DNA from: Pseudarthrobacter sulfonivorans
Lineage (GTDB): Bacteria > Actinomycetota > Actinomycetes > Actinomycetales > Micrococcaceae
NCBI RefSeq assembly: GCF_014712225.1
Contig: NZ_JACXBW010000002.1
Coordinates: 186,001-250,000 of the forward strand
Direction: 5' to 3'
Length of the DNA: 64,000 nt
The notes beneath the pieces were generated by a model that searched no databases, was not told the origin of the DNA, and was given only the letters and a program-made list of their open reading frames with translations. Both the position numbers and the translations under genes were made by a program. Shown here one piece after another: positions 17,873 through 27,160 of this stretch; within the stretch, counting starts at the first letter, position 1; every line of letters starts with the position of its first letter.

Positions 17873-19048
17873 TTGGACTACGGCCTGAGGTTTTCGAACC
17901 CGGCGAAGTACTCGTGCCCTGCGCCGCGCCCACGAACTGGTCATCTCCGGTATCCCGCGCCCGGAGATCCCCAACAGCCTGGCGGATTCGTGGCGCCGCT
18001 CTATGGCCCTGGGCATCAGCCCGGACCAGCACAGCCCGCGGCACCTGCTGGTGCTCACCGACGCCCGCTGCGAGATCCTGTGGCGGGTGGGCAGCTCGGA
18101 CGTACTGCGCCGGGCTGACCGGCTGGAGTCCTCCGAAGGGGCCGACTGGTCCGAGGCCGGCATCGGCACCAACGCCATCAGCGAAGCATTGGTCACCGGC
18201 CGGCGCGTCCAGCTGTTCTCCGCCGAGCACCTGGTCCGCACCCACCACGAGTGGGCCTGCACTGCGGCGCCTATCACGGACCCTTCGACGGGTAAGTTGC
18301 TGGGTGTGCTCGACGTCTCCGGACCGCTGGACACCCTCAGCGCGGACTCGCTGAGGATGGTGCGGTACGCGGTCCGGGTGGCGGAAGCTCTTTTGGGAAC
18401 GCCCGACGGCGGGACGTCCTTGGGTGCCTCCTCCACCGTTCGTGCGTCCCGGCAGGCCGTCCGCCAGCCCGGCGGTGCGGTTTCGTCGCTGGAGCTGCTA
18501 GGAGACAGGCCGGCGGCGGTGTTCCGGGACGGGGAGCAGGGTCCCGCTGACGCTGCGCCGGGCGGAGATCCTGGCGCTGCTGGATTCCCGGTCACAGGGG
18601 TGGAGCGCCGAGGAACTGGCCTACGAGCTCTACGGTGATGCAGGCACCCCGCAGGCCATCCGCACCGAGATGTTCCGGGTCCGCTCGATGCTGGGCGATG
18701 CCGTGGAGTCGAACCCGTACCGGTTCGTATCGGGTCTGGCGGGACGTTCCGATTCGGGCCGAGTACTGCGGCTGCTGCACGAAGGACGGATGGCCGAGGC
18801 GCGGGAGGCTTATCGGGCTCCCCTGCTGAGCCGGTCAGGCGCCTTGGCCGTGCAGCTGCTCCGGGATTAGCTGGGCCTGGCCCTCGGATCGGCGGTACGG
18901 TCCAGCGGTGACGCCGGGCTCCTGGTCCGCTGGCTGAGCAATGATCTGGGCTCCACCGATTTTGAGGCAGTGGAAGCACTGGGACGCCTGGTGGGTCGCA
19001 GGGATGCACGGTACGTGTCGTTCCGGGCGTCACTAATCGGCGTTTAAG
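17873..19048 (+). pseudogene. GAF-HTH regulator copy 2, broken
   Basis: Homology to the intact copies begins upstream of the TTG at about 17831 and runs to the TAA at 19048. Lesions are a 2-base loss in the SRALRRAHEL segment near 17910, an in-frame loss of 36 codons between two CGGCACCTGC repeats, a one-base gain near 18530 (GACGGGGAGCAGG) and a nonsense change at 18868 (GATTAG where relatives have GACCAG). The divergent monooxygenase partner is absent on this side; a DUF6994-like gene stands there instead. phoD debris follows 40-50 bases downstream, as it does after copy 5. Confidence 0.85.
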
Positions 19049-19089
19049 CCTCTCTCCCCCGGTCGTTGCGGCTGTCGAAACCCCAGACT

Positions 19090-19520
19090 CCGACGACCGA
19101 CGACGTCTCCAGGGACGGCTGGGACGGCTACGCCCTCCGCCGCCGCATCACCCAGGGCTGGGTGGACGCGGACGTGGGCAACGCCGTGGTCCTCACCGAC
19201 GACGTGCACCGCAACTGGGCCAAAGACTCAAGGTCGATTACAAGGACCCGGCGTCCCCCGTGGTTGGCTCGGAACTGGTGTGCACCTCCATCACGTCAAC
19301 CAGCAACGGCAGCGGCTCCGCCACCGACCCGACCATGGCCTGGAACCCGCCCCTGAAGTTCTACAATGACAACCGCGGCTACGTGAACACCCGCATCACG
19401 AAGGATGCGGTGACCGCCGACTTCCGCGTCCTGGACTACGTCAGGAAGCCGGGATCGCCCGTCAGCACGAAGGCCTCCTTCGCGATCCAGGACGGGGTTT
19501 CGGGGCTGCAGCAGGCCTAA
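19090..19520 (+). pseudogene. phoD: Fragment of PhoD-type alkaline phosphatase (C-terminal third)
   Basis: The frames read GWDGYALRRRITQGWVDADV and NAVVLTDDVHRNWAKDS, then after a one-base shift near 19228 VGSELVCTSITSTSNGSGS, MAWNPPLKFYNDNRGYVNTR and DAVTADFRVLDYVRKPGSPV to a TAA at 19520. This is the C-terminal part of a PhoD-family phosphodiesterase/phosphatase, including the metal-site segment LTDDVH (normally LTGDVH). The N-terminal two thirds are missing. Other fragments of the same family occur at 23697, 34813, 42355, 43240 and 43437. Confidence 0.75.
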
Positions 19521-19637
19521 CGTTCCGCAAGGACCCTGATTGACAACGATGGGGCAGTCAGCATTTTCTGCTGGCCGCCCCGCCGCTGTTATCCGAACGC
19601 ATCGAGTCGCGACTCAAGTTCAGCTATGACCTGGTGA

Positions 19638-21911
19638 TCACAGTCCCGCGTCTAGAAGCTGCCGCACAATCTCAGTTCCGATCGCGATGCGGTCAACCGT
19701 GTCAATTCCGTCCATCTGCTTGATCTCGATGATGCCGCCCTGGGACACACCAAGCTCGCGCCGGATCGAATAGTACAACTCCGCGAAATCGTTCAGCGCC
19801 GGTCCTGACAGTTCGAACCCTGTCGGGACCGAGCGAATCCCGACGCCGCTGCGTGTGAGCCGTAACCGTCGGGGAATCGTCTCGTGTCCGGTGAACCAAG
19901 GGTCTTCGACGTTGAGTGGGTTACCGAGATTACGCCAAATGGCCAGGAGGTAGGGGTCCCGGTACCTGCTGTTGAGCGTGCTCGTACCACCGCGGAGCAT
20001 GCATAGCGAGTAGCCGAGCGCTCCGCTTTCTGAGTAGTAGATTCCCGAGCCGCCCTCACGCATGGCCGAATATTTCACCATGTAGTAGCGCCAGTCGAAG
20101 TCGAGCTCCGATTCACGCTGGGCGAGCCATTCGGATTGCACTGCCACTAGGGCTGGCTTCAAATCGTCGCCGTCATCGATGGAATCGAGGAGCCTGGCAA
20201 GAGCGGAGCGCGTTGAAGACAGCGCCTCACGGTCTGCGCCGGTAAGCAGTTCGCGCCAAGCATTTTCGAAACGCTTAGAGCCTGTTCCGAATTGAAACTT
20301 CCTGTTGTTCGTTGTCCGTTGATACTCGCCAGCTGCCAGAAGCGCGCCAGTGGCCTCGAACCAGGACTCGGGCTCCGATGCTAGGCGATGGAACGCGTCG
20401 GACCGAGCATTGAACTTTTCCGGATCAAGCAAGAACGCACCGATCGACCCACGCAGAAGGTGATGATCTTCCAAGCGATGAAGTGCCTCAGTGAGCTCTG
20501 GGTGGACGGCCAGGAAGTCGCGCTTCAGCAGTTCATCCTCGACCTGCGCTTTGTTGAAGCTGTCAATTTCGCCGAGGGCGTCGCCGAGCACAACCCGTTC
20601 GACGTCCCGGAGCAACCTAGGCATACGGTCGACACGGAGCTCATTCGGGGAAGCCTCTATGAGATTACGCAGGGAGCGGATCCGGGCCGGAATAGCGTCT
20701 GTGTCGTTAATGAGATGGTGGAGTACGGCAAAGAGCAGAAGGCCCTGCCCGAACGTAAAGACCCTTGTTCTGCCGCTTGTATCTCCGAAGGTGCGGCAGC
20801 AGGCATCGAACAGGTTGATGCGCTGATCTCGGAAGAAGAGCGTAACGCGATCGGCCTCAGCCCCGTCCTGCCGCTCGGTGGTACCCCGGAAGAGCCCGCT
20901 GAATACTCCGGCAACGTCGCGGCCGCCCCAGACGTCGAACGCCTTGAACAGGAAGTCCAATGACTCTGCCCGCTTGGGATTTACGGCACCGAACACCCGC
21001 TCAGTGCGGTGGCTAAGACGTTCGGGACGCTCACTGACCTCCACGCCAGGATCAAGCCACTCGCACAACTCGGTGATGTAGCCGATGTAGCGCATGAATT
21101 CGTCGTCGACGAGGTCGTCGTCGACGACGAATCCCCAGAGTAGGTCTGACCATGTGCCGTCAACCTTTAGCGCAAACTCCTTGGCGCGGTCGGTGGACTC
21201 AATAGTTTCCTCAAAGTGGGCCTTGAAGTTCTCGAAGTCAGTCAGAGGCTTCCCGCGGGAGTTCATCTTGATGTAGAGGTCCGCGGTCGAGCCCATGTTA
21301 GGCGGTGCGAGCAAAAGGAAGGAAACCGCAGGCTCGATCGGGTCAACGAGCCGGTCCCAGGCCATCTTGGAGTCCACCGTCCGAAACTTCAGGTGGATTG
21401 CGTCGAGCATGACGAGCATGGACTGGATGGTCGGATCGTGCCGCCAGACGAAGAGGTACCACGGTTGGTCAATGACCCATGCTGACGGCTGCTCCACCGT
21501 GTCTGGCAGCGTGGTCATCACAAGCCGTTCGCAGAATAACCGGGCACTGGGCCGGGTGGCGTACGAGAACTTCGCCCACGCCTCGGTGGAACGAAGCTCC
21601 CCCGCTCGCGACGCGAGATACCAGTGCAGCAGAAACAACGTGGTGAGCCGCTGCTGACCGTCGAGAGGCTCCAACACACCTGACTTCACTTCGCCATAGA
21701 CGAAGTCGAGGTCCACCGGAGCCGGTTTCTCCCCGGCGACGGCTGAGTGCAGAACGTCGATGAACTTCTTTCGGATCTCGTCGACCGCGGCACTTTCGCG
21801 GCCTTGCGCATAGTCCCGCTGAATCATCGGGATCTCGATCGCTTGAATCTCTTCCGTTTCGTTGGGCAGGAAGAGGCCGGTGAACGTCGTGGACCTGCTT
21901 TGGGCACTCAT
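19638..21911 (-). CDS. DUF262 protein B of a twin DUF262 operon
   Basis: 757 aa. The N-terminal DUF262 (GmrS/ParB-like) domain shows IPMIQRDYAQGR and VLEPLDGQQRLTTLFLLHWY, with MNSRGKPLTDFENFKAHFE further on. The C-terminal half (NRKFQFGTGSKRFENAWREL, RYYMVKYSAMREG) shows no HNH or DUF1524 nuclease motif that I can identify. The ATG at 21911 overlaps the TGA of the upstream DUF262 gene (ATGA), so the two are translationally coupled. DUF262 proteins include the nucleotide-dependent half of GmrSD, BrxU and SspE modification-dependent restriction enzymes, so anti-phage defence is the likely role. It probably works with protein A as a complex; that is inferred. Confidence 0.8.
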   Translation of the reverse strand: MSAQSRSTTFTGLFLPNETEEIQAIEIPMIQRDYAQGRESAAVDEIRKKFIDVLHSAVAGEKPAPVDLDFVYGEVKSGVLEPLDGQQRLTTLFLLHWYLASRAGELRSTEAWAKFSYATRPSARLFCERLVMTTLPDTVEQPSAWVIDQPWYLFVWRHDPTIQSMLVMLDAIHLKFRTVDSKMAWDRLVDPIEPAVSFLLLAPPNMGSTADLYIKMNSRGKPLTDFENFKAHFEETIESTDRAKEFALKVDGTWSDLLWGFVVDDDLVDDEFMRYIGYITELCEWLDPGVEVSERPERLSHRTERVFGAVNPKRAESLDFLFKAFDVWGGRDVAGVFSGLFRGTTERQDGAEADRVTLFFRDQRINLFDACCRTFGDTSGRTRVFTFGQGLLLFAVLHHLINDTDAIPARIRSLRNLIEASPNELRVDRMPRLLRDVERVVLGDALGEIDSFNKAQVEDELLKRDFLAVHPELTEALHRLEDHHLLRGSIGAFLLDPEKFNARSDAFHRLASEPESWFEATGALLAAGEYQRTTNNRKFQFGTGSKRFENAWRELLTGADREALSSTRSALARLLDSIDDGDDLKPALVAVQSEWLAQRESELDFDWRYYMVKYSAMREGGSGIYYSESGALGYSLCMLRGGTSTLNSRYRDPYLLAIWRNLGNPLNVEDPWFTGHETIPRRLRLTRSGVGIRSVPTGFELSGPALNDFAELYYSIRRELGVSQGGIIEIKQMDGIDTVDRIAIGTEIVRQLLDAGL

Positions 21912-23608
21912 GCTTCGCTCACTTCTTCCGTCAGATACGCGCCGATTTCACCGCGGAATGCTTCAAGGTAGGCACGACGATCCGAAGCGCCCCAAAAGTG
22001 GACCTGCTGTGCACCCTCGTCTGTGTAGTACTTGAGGAACACATTTCGTGTGCATACGGGGATATATGAACCCACGCGGTCTCTTCGAAGTATTTCAAGC
22101 CGCTTTACTTCGAAGACCGAGTTACTCAGGGCGCTGTTATCTCGGCTGTCGAGAAGAGCAAGGTTGTCAATGACGTGCACATCGCCCTCAGCGGCCTCAT
22201 CGCCGGAGGAAAAAATCTCATTGACATCACGCTCCAGCGTCCGAAACATTTCCCGGCTAATCGACGGGATCGCGTGATCGATCCGACGGATGAGGTCGCG
22301 ACGACGGTCCTCATCGAGCGGCAAACTGACTAACGCGTCACGATGCAATCTGAGCCAGCTCGTCCATTGCTCGCCCGTATTCAGGGCTTCGGCATTCTGG
22401 GCGTGGATGTGCTCCAGAGACCATGTGCCGGCCGCGTGCGCACTGAATGAATAGCGCTCCGAGGAATGCTTCATCTTGCGAATTGTTTCGACGTTCATCA
22501 AAAGCAGTGCCTGCGACGCCTTTTCCCGTCCCCCCGCGCTCTCGTAGGAGAGCCCGGAAAGTGCTGTATCCGTCAGGGCCAATTTGGTCTTGATCCTGTC
22601 GTCGAGCGTGGCTTCGAAGCTGCTCCTGGACTTGCCCCCTGCGGCACCAACGAGTTCGTCAAACGGCGTCCCTGTTGCGACTAAATACCCGACCTTATGG
22701 AACACGTTTCGGTCCTCGAACCAGCCGAGGATCAGCGAGTGGAGGTCAATGACTCTGTTCCAGAAAGCCTTGTAGTCTGCATGGATCTCGGCTCGCAGGG
22801 CCCCAAACGTGTGGAAGGGCAGACGCTCGCGTCCCCTCGGCCCGCCTGCAAGGGTATCGAGCAGCAGACTTATGTGCGTGGCCTGACTGTTCGCATGACC
22901 CGTAACGAACGCCCAGACCTCGGGCGTGCGGAGATCGCGCTCGAATGTGTCCCACTGCGCGGCGATCTCCAGCGACTGATCGGGCTGGCCCGGCGACCCC
23001 TTGGCCCGGGTCAGCAGGAGCGCCTTGACCAGTTCAGCATCTGTCAGGGGGATGCGTCCGACATTCAACCTCGTGAACAACTCAGTCGAATTCGTTGCTT
23101 CGGGCGCCTCGTACCAGATCACTTTTACGCGACGCGACAGATCGGTGTAGAAATCGATCGCCGCCTGAATCTCGCCGGACCCCAGCGCCTCGAACCACGA
23201 TCTGATCGTAGAAGCAGCCTTGTGGATGTGAAAGAAGTCGATGTTCTGCTTGCTTCCGGCCTCATCCGGGACCTGCAGGTAATCCTGGCTTCCGACTCGC
23301 GTCTCGTACTCAAGCTCGAACCTTGCCCTCGCCGACGGCAAGGACCCACGAATGTCCTGCAGAATCAGGAACAACGTGGTAAGACGCTGTTGGCCGTCTA
23401 CGAGTTCCCAACGACCGTCGGCCATTCGTTTCACAACGATCGGCTGGAGGTAGTAGGACGACTGCCCCCGGCTCCCGGCAACATCGTCGAGGAGCTGGGT
23501 GACCTCGTCTACGCCCCACCGGTACCCGCGCTGGTAGGCCCGGATGAAGAACCTTCCTTCAATATCGCCGACGAACCGTTCTTCGAGCAAACCTGTTGTC
23601 TTCCCCAT
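21908..23608 (-). CDS. DUF262-DUF1524 protein A of a twin DUF262 operon
   Basis: About 566 aa from the ATG at 23608 (MGKTTGLLEERFVGDIEGRF), which fits the usual DUF262 start and has GGAGG upstream at a rather long distance. An in-frame ATG at 23638 is an alternative, and the frame is open to 23827. The DUF262 domain has FFIRAYQRGYRWGVDEV and LVDGQQRLTTLFLILQD. The C-terminal half carries WSLEHIHAQNAEALN, the His-containing motif of DUF1524 HNH-type nucleases. This is the architecture of GmrSD, BrxU and SspE type IV or modification-sensing enzymes. It is first in the operon with the 757-aa protein. Confidence 0.8.
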   Translation of the reverse strand: MGKTTGLLEERFVGDIEGRFFIRAYQRGYRWGVDEVTQLLDDVAGSRGQSSYYLQPIVVKRMADGRWELVDGQQRLTTLFLILQDIRGSLPSARARFELEYETRVGSQDYLQVPDEAGSKQNIDFFHIHKAASTIRSWFEALGSGEIQAAIDFYTDLSRRVKVIWYEAPEATNSTELFTRLNVGRIPLTDAELVKALLLTRAKGSPGQPDQSLEIAAQWDTFERDLRTPEVWAFVTGHANSQATHISLLLDTLAGGPRGRERLPFHTFGALRAEIHADYKAFWNRVIDLHSLILGWFEDRNVFHKVGYLVATGTPFDELVGAAGGKSRSSFEATLDDRIKTKLALTDTALSGLSYESAGGREKASQALLLMNVETIRKMKHSSERYSFSAHAAGTWSLEHIHAQNAEALNTGEQWTSWLRLHRDALVSLPLDEDRRRDLIRRIDHAIPSISREMFRTLERDVNEIFSSGDEAAEGDVHVIDNLALLDSRDNSALSNSVFEVKRLEILRRDRVGSYIPVCTRNVFLKYYTDEGAQQVHFWGASDRRAYLEAFRGEIGAYLTEEVSEA

Positions 23609-23696
23609 GAACGCAACTGTACTCACCGCCTCCGACATTGAATGCAAATTCCAATAGTGTTTCGGCCGGACTCGGTTTTGGAATTCCGGCGGCGCC

Positions 23697-23775
23697 GCGC
23701 CGCCGCGTTCCAGGCATACTACGAGAGATGCCGCTGAGGGCCTCGTCCGAGCCTGCCGGGCCCGACATGAAGACC
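23697..23775 (+). pseudogene. phoD: Short PhoD fragment
   Basis: The stretch reads AAFQAYYER, then after a one-base loss MPLRASSEPAGPDMKT. It matches the longer fragment at 42355 (AAFQAYYENMPLRAWSAPAR) closely at base level, including CCGCGTTCCAGGC. Only about 80 bases remain. The rest of the gap to 24050 holds nothing I recognise. Confidence 0.55.
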
Positions 23776-24051
23776 TTGAAACGAAAGGCACCCAGAGCAG
23801 CGGTGGCTCGGTCATCGTCACGCGCAACGAGCTTGATCATGCCCGACAGCATCCGGGGCTGTGCGTGATAGGAGTATGGTCCGGAATTCGTCTCATCGAC
23901 GGGATTCGTGGATCCAGAGGGAACGGGCTTCAGAGTTCTTGCCTTAGATCCCGACGACCGGCACCTTCGTCCGCGTGACTTCGATTGGGTGCTTCCCGGC
24001 TACCCGCCTTTGACGGCGAGGCGGTCCCCAAGCAGGCTGTGCCGTACTCCC

Positions 24052-25226
24052 CCCTGAGGTTTTCGGACCCGGCGAAGTACTCGCGAGCTCTGCGCCGCGC
24101 CCACGAACTGGTCATCTCCGGCGTCCCCCGCCGGAGATCCCAACAACCTGGCGGATTCGTGGCGCCGCTCCATGGCCCTGGGCATCAGCCCGGACCAACA
24201 CAGTCCCCGCCACCTGCACGAGGCCGCCGACGTCATGGAGCTGCGGCGGGAGCACCGGCTGCAGCAGGTCATGCCCGCGCTGCACGACCTACTGGCCGAC
24301 GATTCCAGTTCCGGCTGGCACCTGCTGGTGCTCACCGACGCCCGCGGCGAGATCCTGTGGCGGGTGGGCAGCCCGGACGTGCTGCGGCGCGCGGATCGGC
24401 TGGAGTTCTCCGAAGGGGCCGACTGGCCAGAGGCCGGAATCGGCACCAACGCCATCAGCGAAGCGCTGGTCACCGGCCGGCTGCTCGGCGTGCTGGACGT
24501 CTCCGGTCCGCTGGACACCATCAGCGCGGACACGCTGCGGATGGTGCGGTGCGCAGTCCGGGTGGCGGAAACGCTGCTGGGAATGAACGACGGCGGCGCC
24601 ACTTCGGGTGCCTCGGCTCCCGTTCGCGGGTCACGGCGGGCGGTCCGCCGGCCTTCTGTTGGTGTGGTGTCGCTGGAGCTGCTCGGGACAGGCCTGCCGC
24701 GGTGTTTGCTGATGGGAGCCGGGTGCCGCTGACGCTGCGTCGGGCCGAGATCCTCGCCCTGCTGGATTCACGCGCCCAGGGCTGGAGCGCTGAGGAACTG
24801 GCGTAAGAGCTATACGGCGACGCGGGTACGCCGCAGGCCCTCCGCACGGAGATGTTCGGGTCCGGTCCATGCTGGGCGATGCCGTGGAGTCGAACCCATA
24901 CCGGTTCGTCGCGGGCCTTTCGGGCTGCTCGGATTCGGGACAGGTGCTGGGGCTGCTGTGCCAGGGGAAGGTGGCCGAGGCGCTGGAGGCCTACGCAGTT
25001 CCCCTGCTGAGCAGGTCGGGTGCCTTGGCCGTCCAGTTGCTCCGGGATCAGCTCGACCTGGCCCTCGGATCTGCAGTGCGGTCGAGCGGCGACGCCGGGC
25101 TCCTGGTCCGCTGGCTTTCGACGGATATGGGCTCCGCGGATGCTGAAGCAGTCGAGGCGCTGGGCCGCCTCGTGGGACGCGGGGACGCGGGGACGCGCGG
25201 TATCTGCCGTTCCGGGCGGGCATGAG
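24052..25226 (+). pseudogene. GAF-HTH regulator copy 3, broken
   Basis: Homology starts within the N-terminus (LRFSDPAKYSRALRRAHELV) and lacks the TTG start region. Lesions are base losses around 24128-24145 (GVPRRRSQQPGG), an in-frame loss of about 30 codons covering the AEHLVRTHHEW part of the GAF domain, a one-base loss near 24690, a nonsense change at 24804 (GCGTAAGAG), a loss near 24858 and a GCGGGGAC duplication near 25190. The 3' end is followed by a VOC gene and a cytosine deaminase gene on the other strand, exactly as for copy 4. Confidence 0.85.
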
Positions 25227-25266
25227 CGACACGGGAAGGGACTTGCTGGGTTAGCCCGGCGTCCGG

Positions 25267-25644
25267 TCAGGGGTCAAGCCGCCTGCGCAGGAGGCAGAAC
25301 TCGTTGCCTTCAGGGTCGGCCAGGACGTGCCACTGCTCGCTGCCTGTCTGCCCGACGTCGGCCGGGCGGGCCCCAAGGGCAAGCAAGCGTTCCAGCTCCG
25401 CGTCCTGGTCCCGGTCCACCGGGTTGACGTCGATGTGCAGCGGCAGGCGTCCGGTCCGCGGGTTGCTGCTCGGGCTCAGGATGATGGTCGGCCTCAGGCC
25501 GCCGAACCCGGCGTCCGGCGGCCCGATCTCGATGGCACCGTCCTCGCGGCCCAGCTCGACATATCCGAGGACCCCGCTCCAGAACCCTGCGAGGAGTTCC
25601 GGATCCGAGCAGTTGAGGACCAGTTCGCTGATACGGGAGACCAT
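25267..25644 (-). CDS. VOC-family (glyoxalase-like) protein, copy 1
   Basis: 125 aa. The beginning ISELVLNCSDPELLAGFWSG and the end WHVLADPEGNEFCLLRRRL are typical of vicinal oxygen chelate proteins of the glyoxalase_6 type. HIDV and the Glu in GNEFCLL supply plausible metal or fold residues. The substrate is unknown; such proteins are often annotated as glyoxalase or bleomycin-resistance-like. It is convergent with a broken GAF regulator and lies 22 bases downstream of a cytosine deaminase gene on the same strand. A copy differing by a few residues is at 28042-28419. Confidence 0.8.
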   Translation of the reverse strand: MVSRISELVLNCSDPELLAGFWSGVLGYVELGREDGAIEIGPPDAGFGGLRPTIILSPSSNPRTGRLPLHIDVNPVDRDQDAELERLLALGARPADVGQTGSEQWHVLADPEGNEFCLLRRRLDP

Positions 25645-25666
25645 GAACGCCAGTGTACTGCGGGGC

Positions 25667-26146
25667 CTACTCGGCGATGTCCTCGGCCCAGAGGTCCGGG
25701 TTGTCGGACTGGAACGTGCGCATCATGTCGACGGAACGCTGATCATCCAGGACCACCACCTCAACCCCGCGGGTCCGCAGGAACTCCAACTCGCCGTCGA
25801 AGGTGCGGGCTTCCCCCACCACCACGCGGGGAATCTTGAACTGGACAATGGTTCCGGCGCACATGGCACACGGGGCGAGGGTGGTGTAGAGCGTGGTGTC
25901 CCGGTAACTCTTCTGCCGGCCGGCGGCGCGGAGAGCCGACATCTCTCCGTGCGCAATCGGATCGGCGTTCTGGACCCGCTCGTTGTGCCCGCTGGCAATG
26001 ACCACGCAGTCCCGGACGAGCGCTGCTCCGATGGGGATGCCGCCCTCCGCCAGGCTCTTCCGGGCGGCCTGATAGGCGGCTTCGAACGCCGGGTGGGCGG
26101 TGCGGTCCAGTTCCGGCGCGGCGGATGCGTGCAGCTCGTGGGTCAT
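25667..26146 (-). CDS. Cytosine deaminase of the fungal (FCY1-like) type, copy 1
   Basis: 159 aa. The zinc site is HGEMSAL with PCAMCAGTI, where the first motif has Gly instead of the usual Ala. The C-terminal part IPRVVVGEARTFDGELEFL and LRTRGVEVVVLDDQRSVDMM, ending LWAEDIAE, follows the pattern of yeast cytosine deaminase, which ends in a similar W-DI-E motif. It is therefore expected to deaminate free cytosine (or a related base) to uracil, as a cytoplasmic homodimer. It lies upstream of the VOC gene on the same strand and both are duplicated together at 28042-28922. Confidence 0.8.
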   Translation of the reverse strand: MTHELHASAAPELDRTAHPAFEAAYQAARKSLAEGGIPIGAALVRDCVVIASGHNERVQNADPIAHGEMSALRAAGRQKSYRDTTLYTTLAPCAMCAGTIVQFKIPRVVVGEARTFDGELEFLRTRGVEVVVLDDQRSVDMMRTFQSDNPDLWAEDIAE

Positions 26147-26366
26147 GGCGCCATTCTCGCACGGACTGCTTCCAGGACGTTGTCGATCGCCACCCCCGAA
26201 GGATGAACGGTCGACGGCGGCACTTGCCTCCCGCCGCTGCCTTCCGTCCGTGCCGGGGAACGGCGGATCGGTCCCAAGCCGGTGGTTTTGCCGCTCCCTA
26301 ACTGGTCCCTACTGAACGTCTTTTGCTGGCCCTTTCAGTCGTACCAAACGGTCGATACGATGAGTC

Positions 26367-26723
26367 ATGACCAGCCAGGACCCATTGGAATTCCTCCGTC
26401 AGACACACCAACGCCGCAGCAAGCAGCTACTCGAGCTTGTCGCAGAACGCAGCGACCAACAACTTGAGCTTGCGGCGGAGGTGCTCGATTCTTTTAATGC
26501 GATGCATGAGGCAGAGCAGGTCCTCTACCATGCCAGAAGGCGCTACATCGAGTCTTTCAAAAGGGCCACTGGCGGCCAATGGAAGGCGCAGGAACTTCGG
26601 GACGCAGGATTTCCGACTCCGAAGGTTTCTGTCCTCAAACGGAGGATGGATTACCGTTACCTCATGACGCCGCCAGCCGACCCCGCCCCTCATGGCGCAA
26701 ATATGGAGACGCCGACGAACTGA
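26367..26723 (+). CDS. Small charged hypothetical protein
   Basis: 118 aa. It is predominantly helical and charged (RRSKQLLELVAERSDQQLEL, AMHEAEQVLYHARRRYIESF), with a C-terminal part that could contact DNA (ELRDAGFPTPKVSVLKRR). No family is recognised. It sits between the two duplicated regulator / VOC / deaminase blocks and has no second copy, so it marks the junction of the duplication. The A/T content of the upstream 100 bases is higher than around it. Confidence 0.5.
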   Translation: MTSQDPLEFLRQTHQRRSKQLLELVAERSDQQLELAAEVLDSFNAMHEAEQVLYHARRRYIESFKRATGGQWKAQELRDAGFPTPKVSVLKRRMDYRYLMTPPADPAPHGANMETPTN

Positions 26724-26728
26724 CCAGC

Positions 26729-26960
26729 TAAGGCTCCGAGCCAAGCCCATATGGGCGCACCAGCACCTTCACTGCCGTGTCTTGGCGGTTGATTAGGGTG
26801 TCGAAGCCCTGCTCCACTAGGTTCTCCTGTGGGCCGCTCCGGATGATGAACGGATTAAGGGCCACATGGCTCTACCGCACCCTTGTGATCACGGCGTGGT
26901 CCCGGATGTAAGCGATGGTGCCGCGCAGGTCGATCTCATTGAGCACCAGCTTCTGCATAT
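26729..26960 (-). pseudogene. C-terminal fragment of a zinc-dependent butanediol-type dehydrogenase
   Basis: The minus strand reads MQKLVLNEIDLRGTIAYIRD in one frame and then, after a frame change, EQGFDTLINRQDTAVKVLVR to a stop at 26729. This is the conserved end of 2,3-butanediol dehydrogenase / zinc alcohol dehydrogenases. The zinc and NAD domains are absent. GAF regulators of the AcoR type often neighbour acetoin/butanediol genes, so this may be a remnant of a former regulator-dehydrogenase locus. Confidence 0.6.
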
Positions 26961-26974
26961 CCAGGGTGGCGGGC

Positions 26975-27160
26975 AGGGCCGGCTGGCCCTCACCTATGCC
27001 GGCGCGATGGCGCTGGGCGCGCACCCGGAAGCGTCGCTGCGGCAGCGCACCGGCGAGGCGATTGAGCAGAAGCATGCGATCGCCCGCTGGGCGGCGTCGG
27101 TGATCGTGCCCGGGGAGAGCATCCTGTTCGACCAACGCCAGCAGCGAGGCGCTGGTCCCC
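26975..27160 (+). pseudogene. DeoR-family regulator fragment fused to GAF copy 4
   Basis: The plus strand reads LALTYAGAMALGAHPEASLR, then QRTGEAIEQKHAIARWAASV and IVPGESILFD. This is the start of the sugar-sensing domain of DeoR/GlpR regulators (compare the family pattern GGAM-SL-RT-E---EK-AIA). It ends abruptly at about 27160, where GAF regulator sequence begins. A related DeoR fragment is fused to a monooxygenase stub at 31258. Confidence 0.6.
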
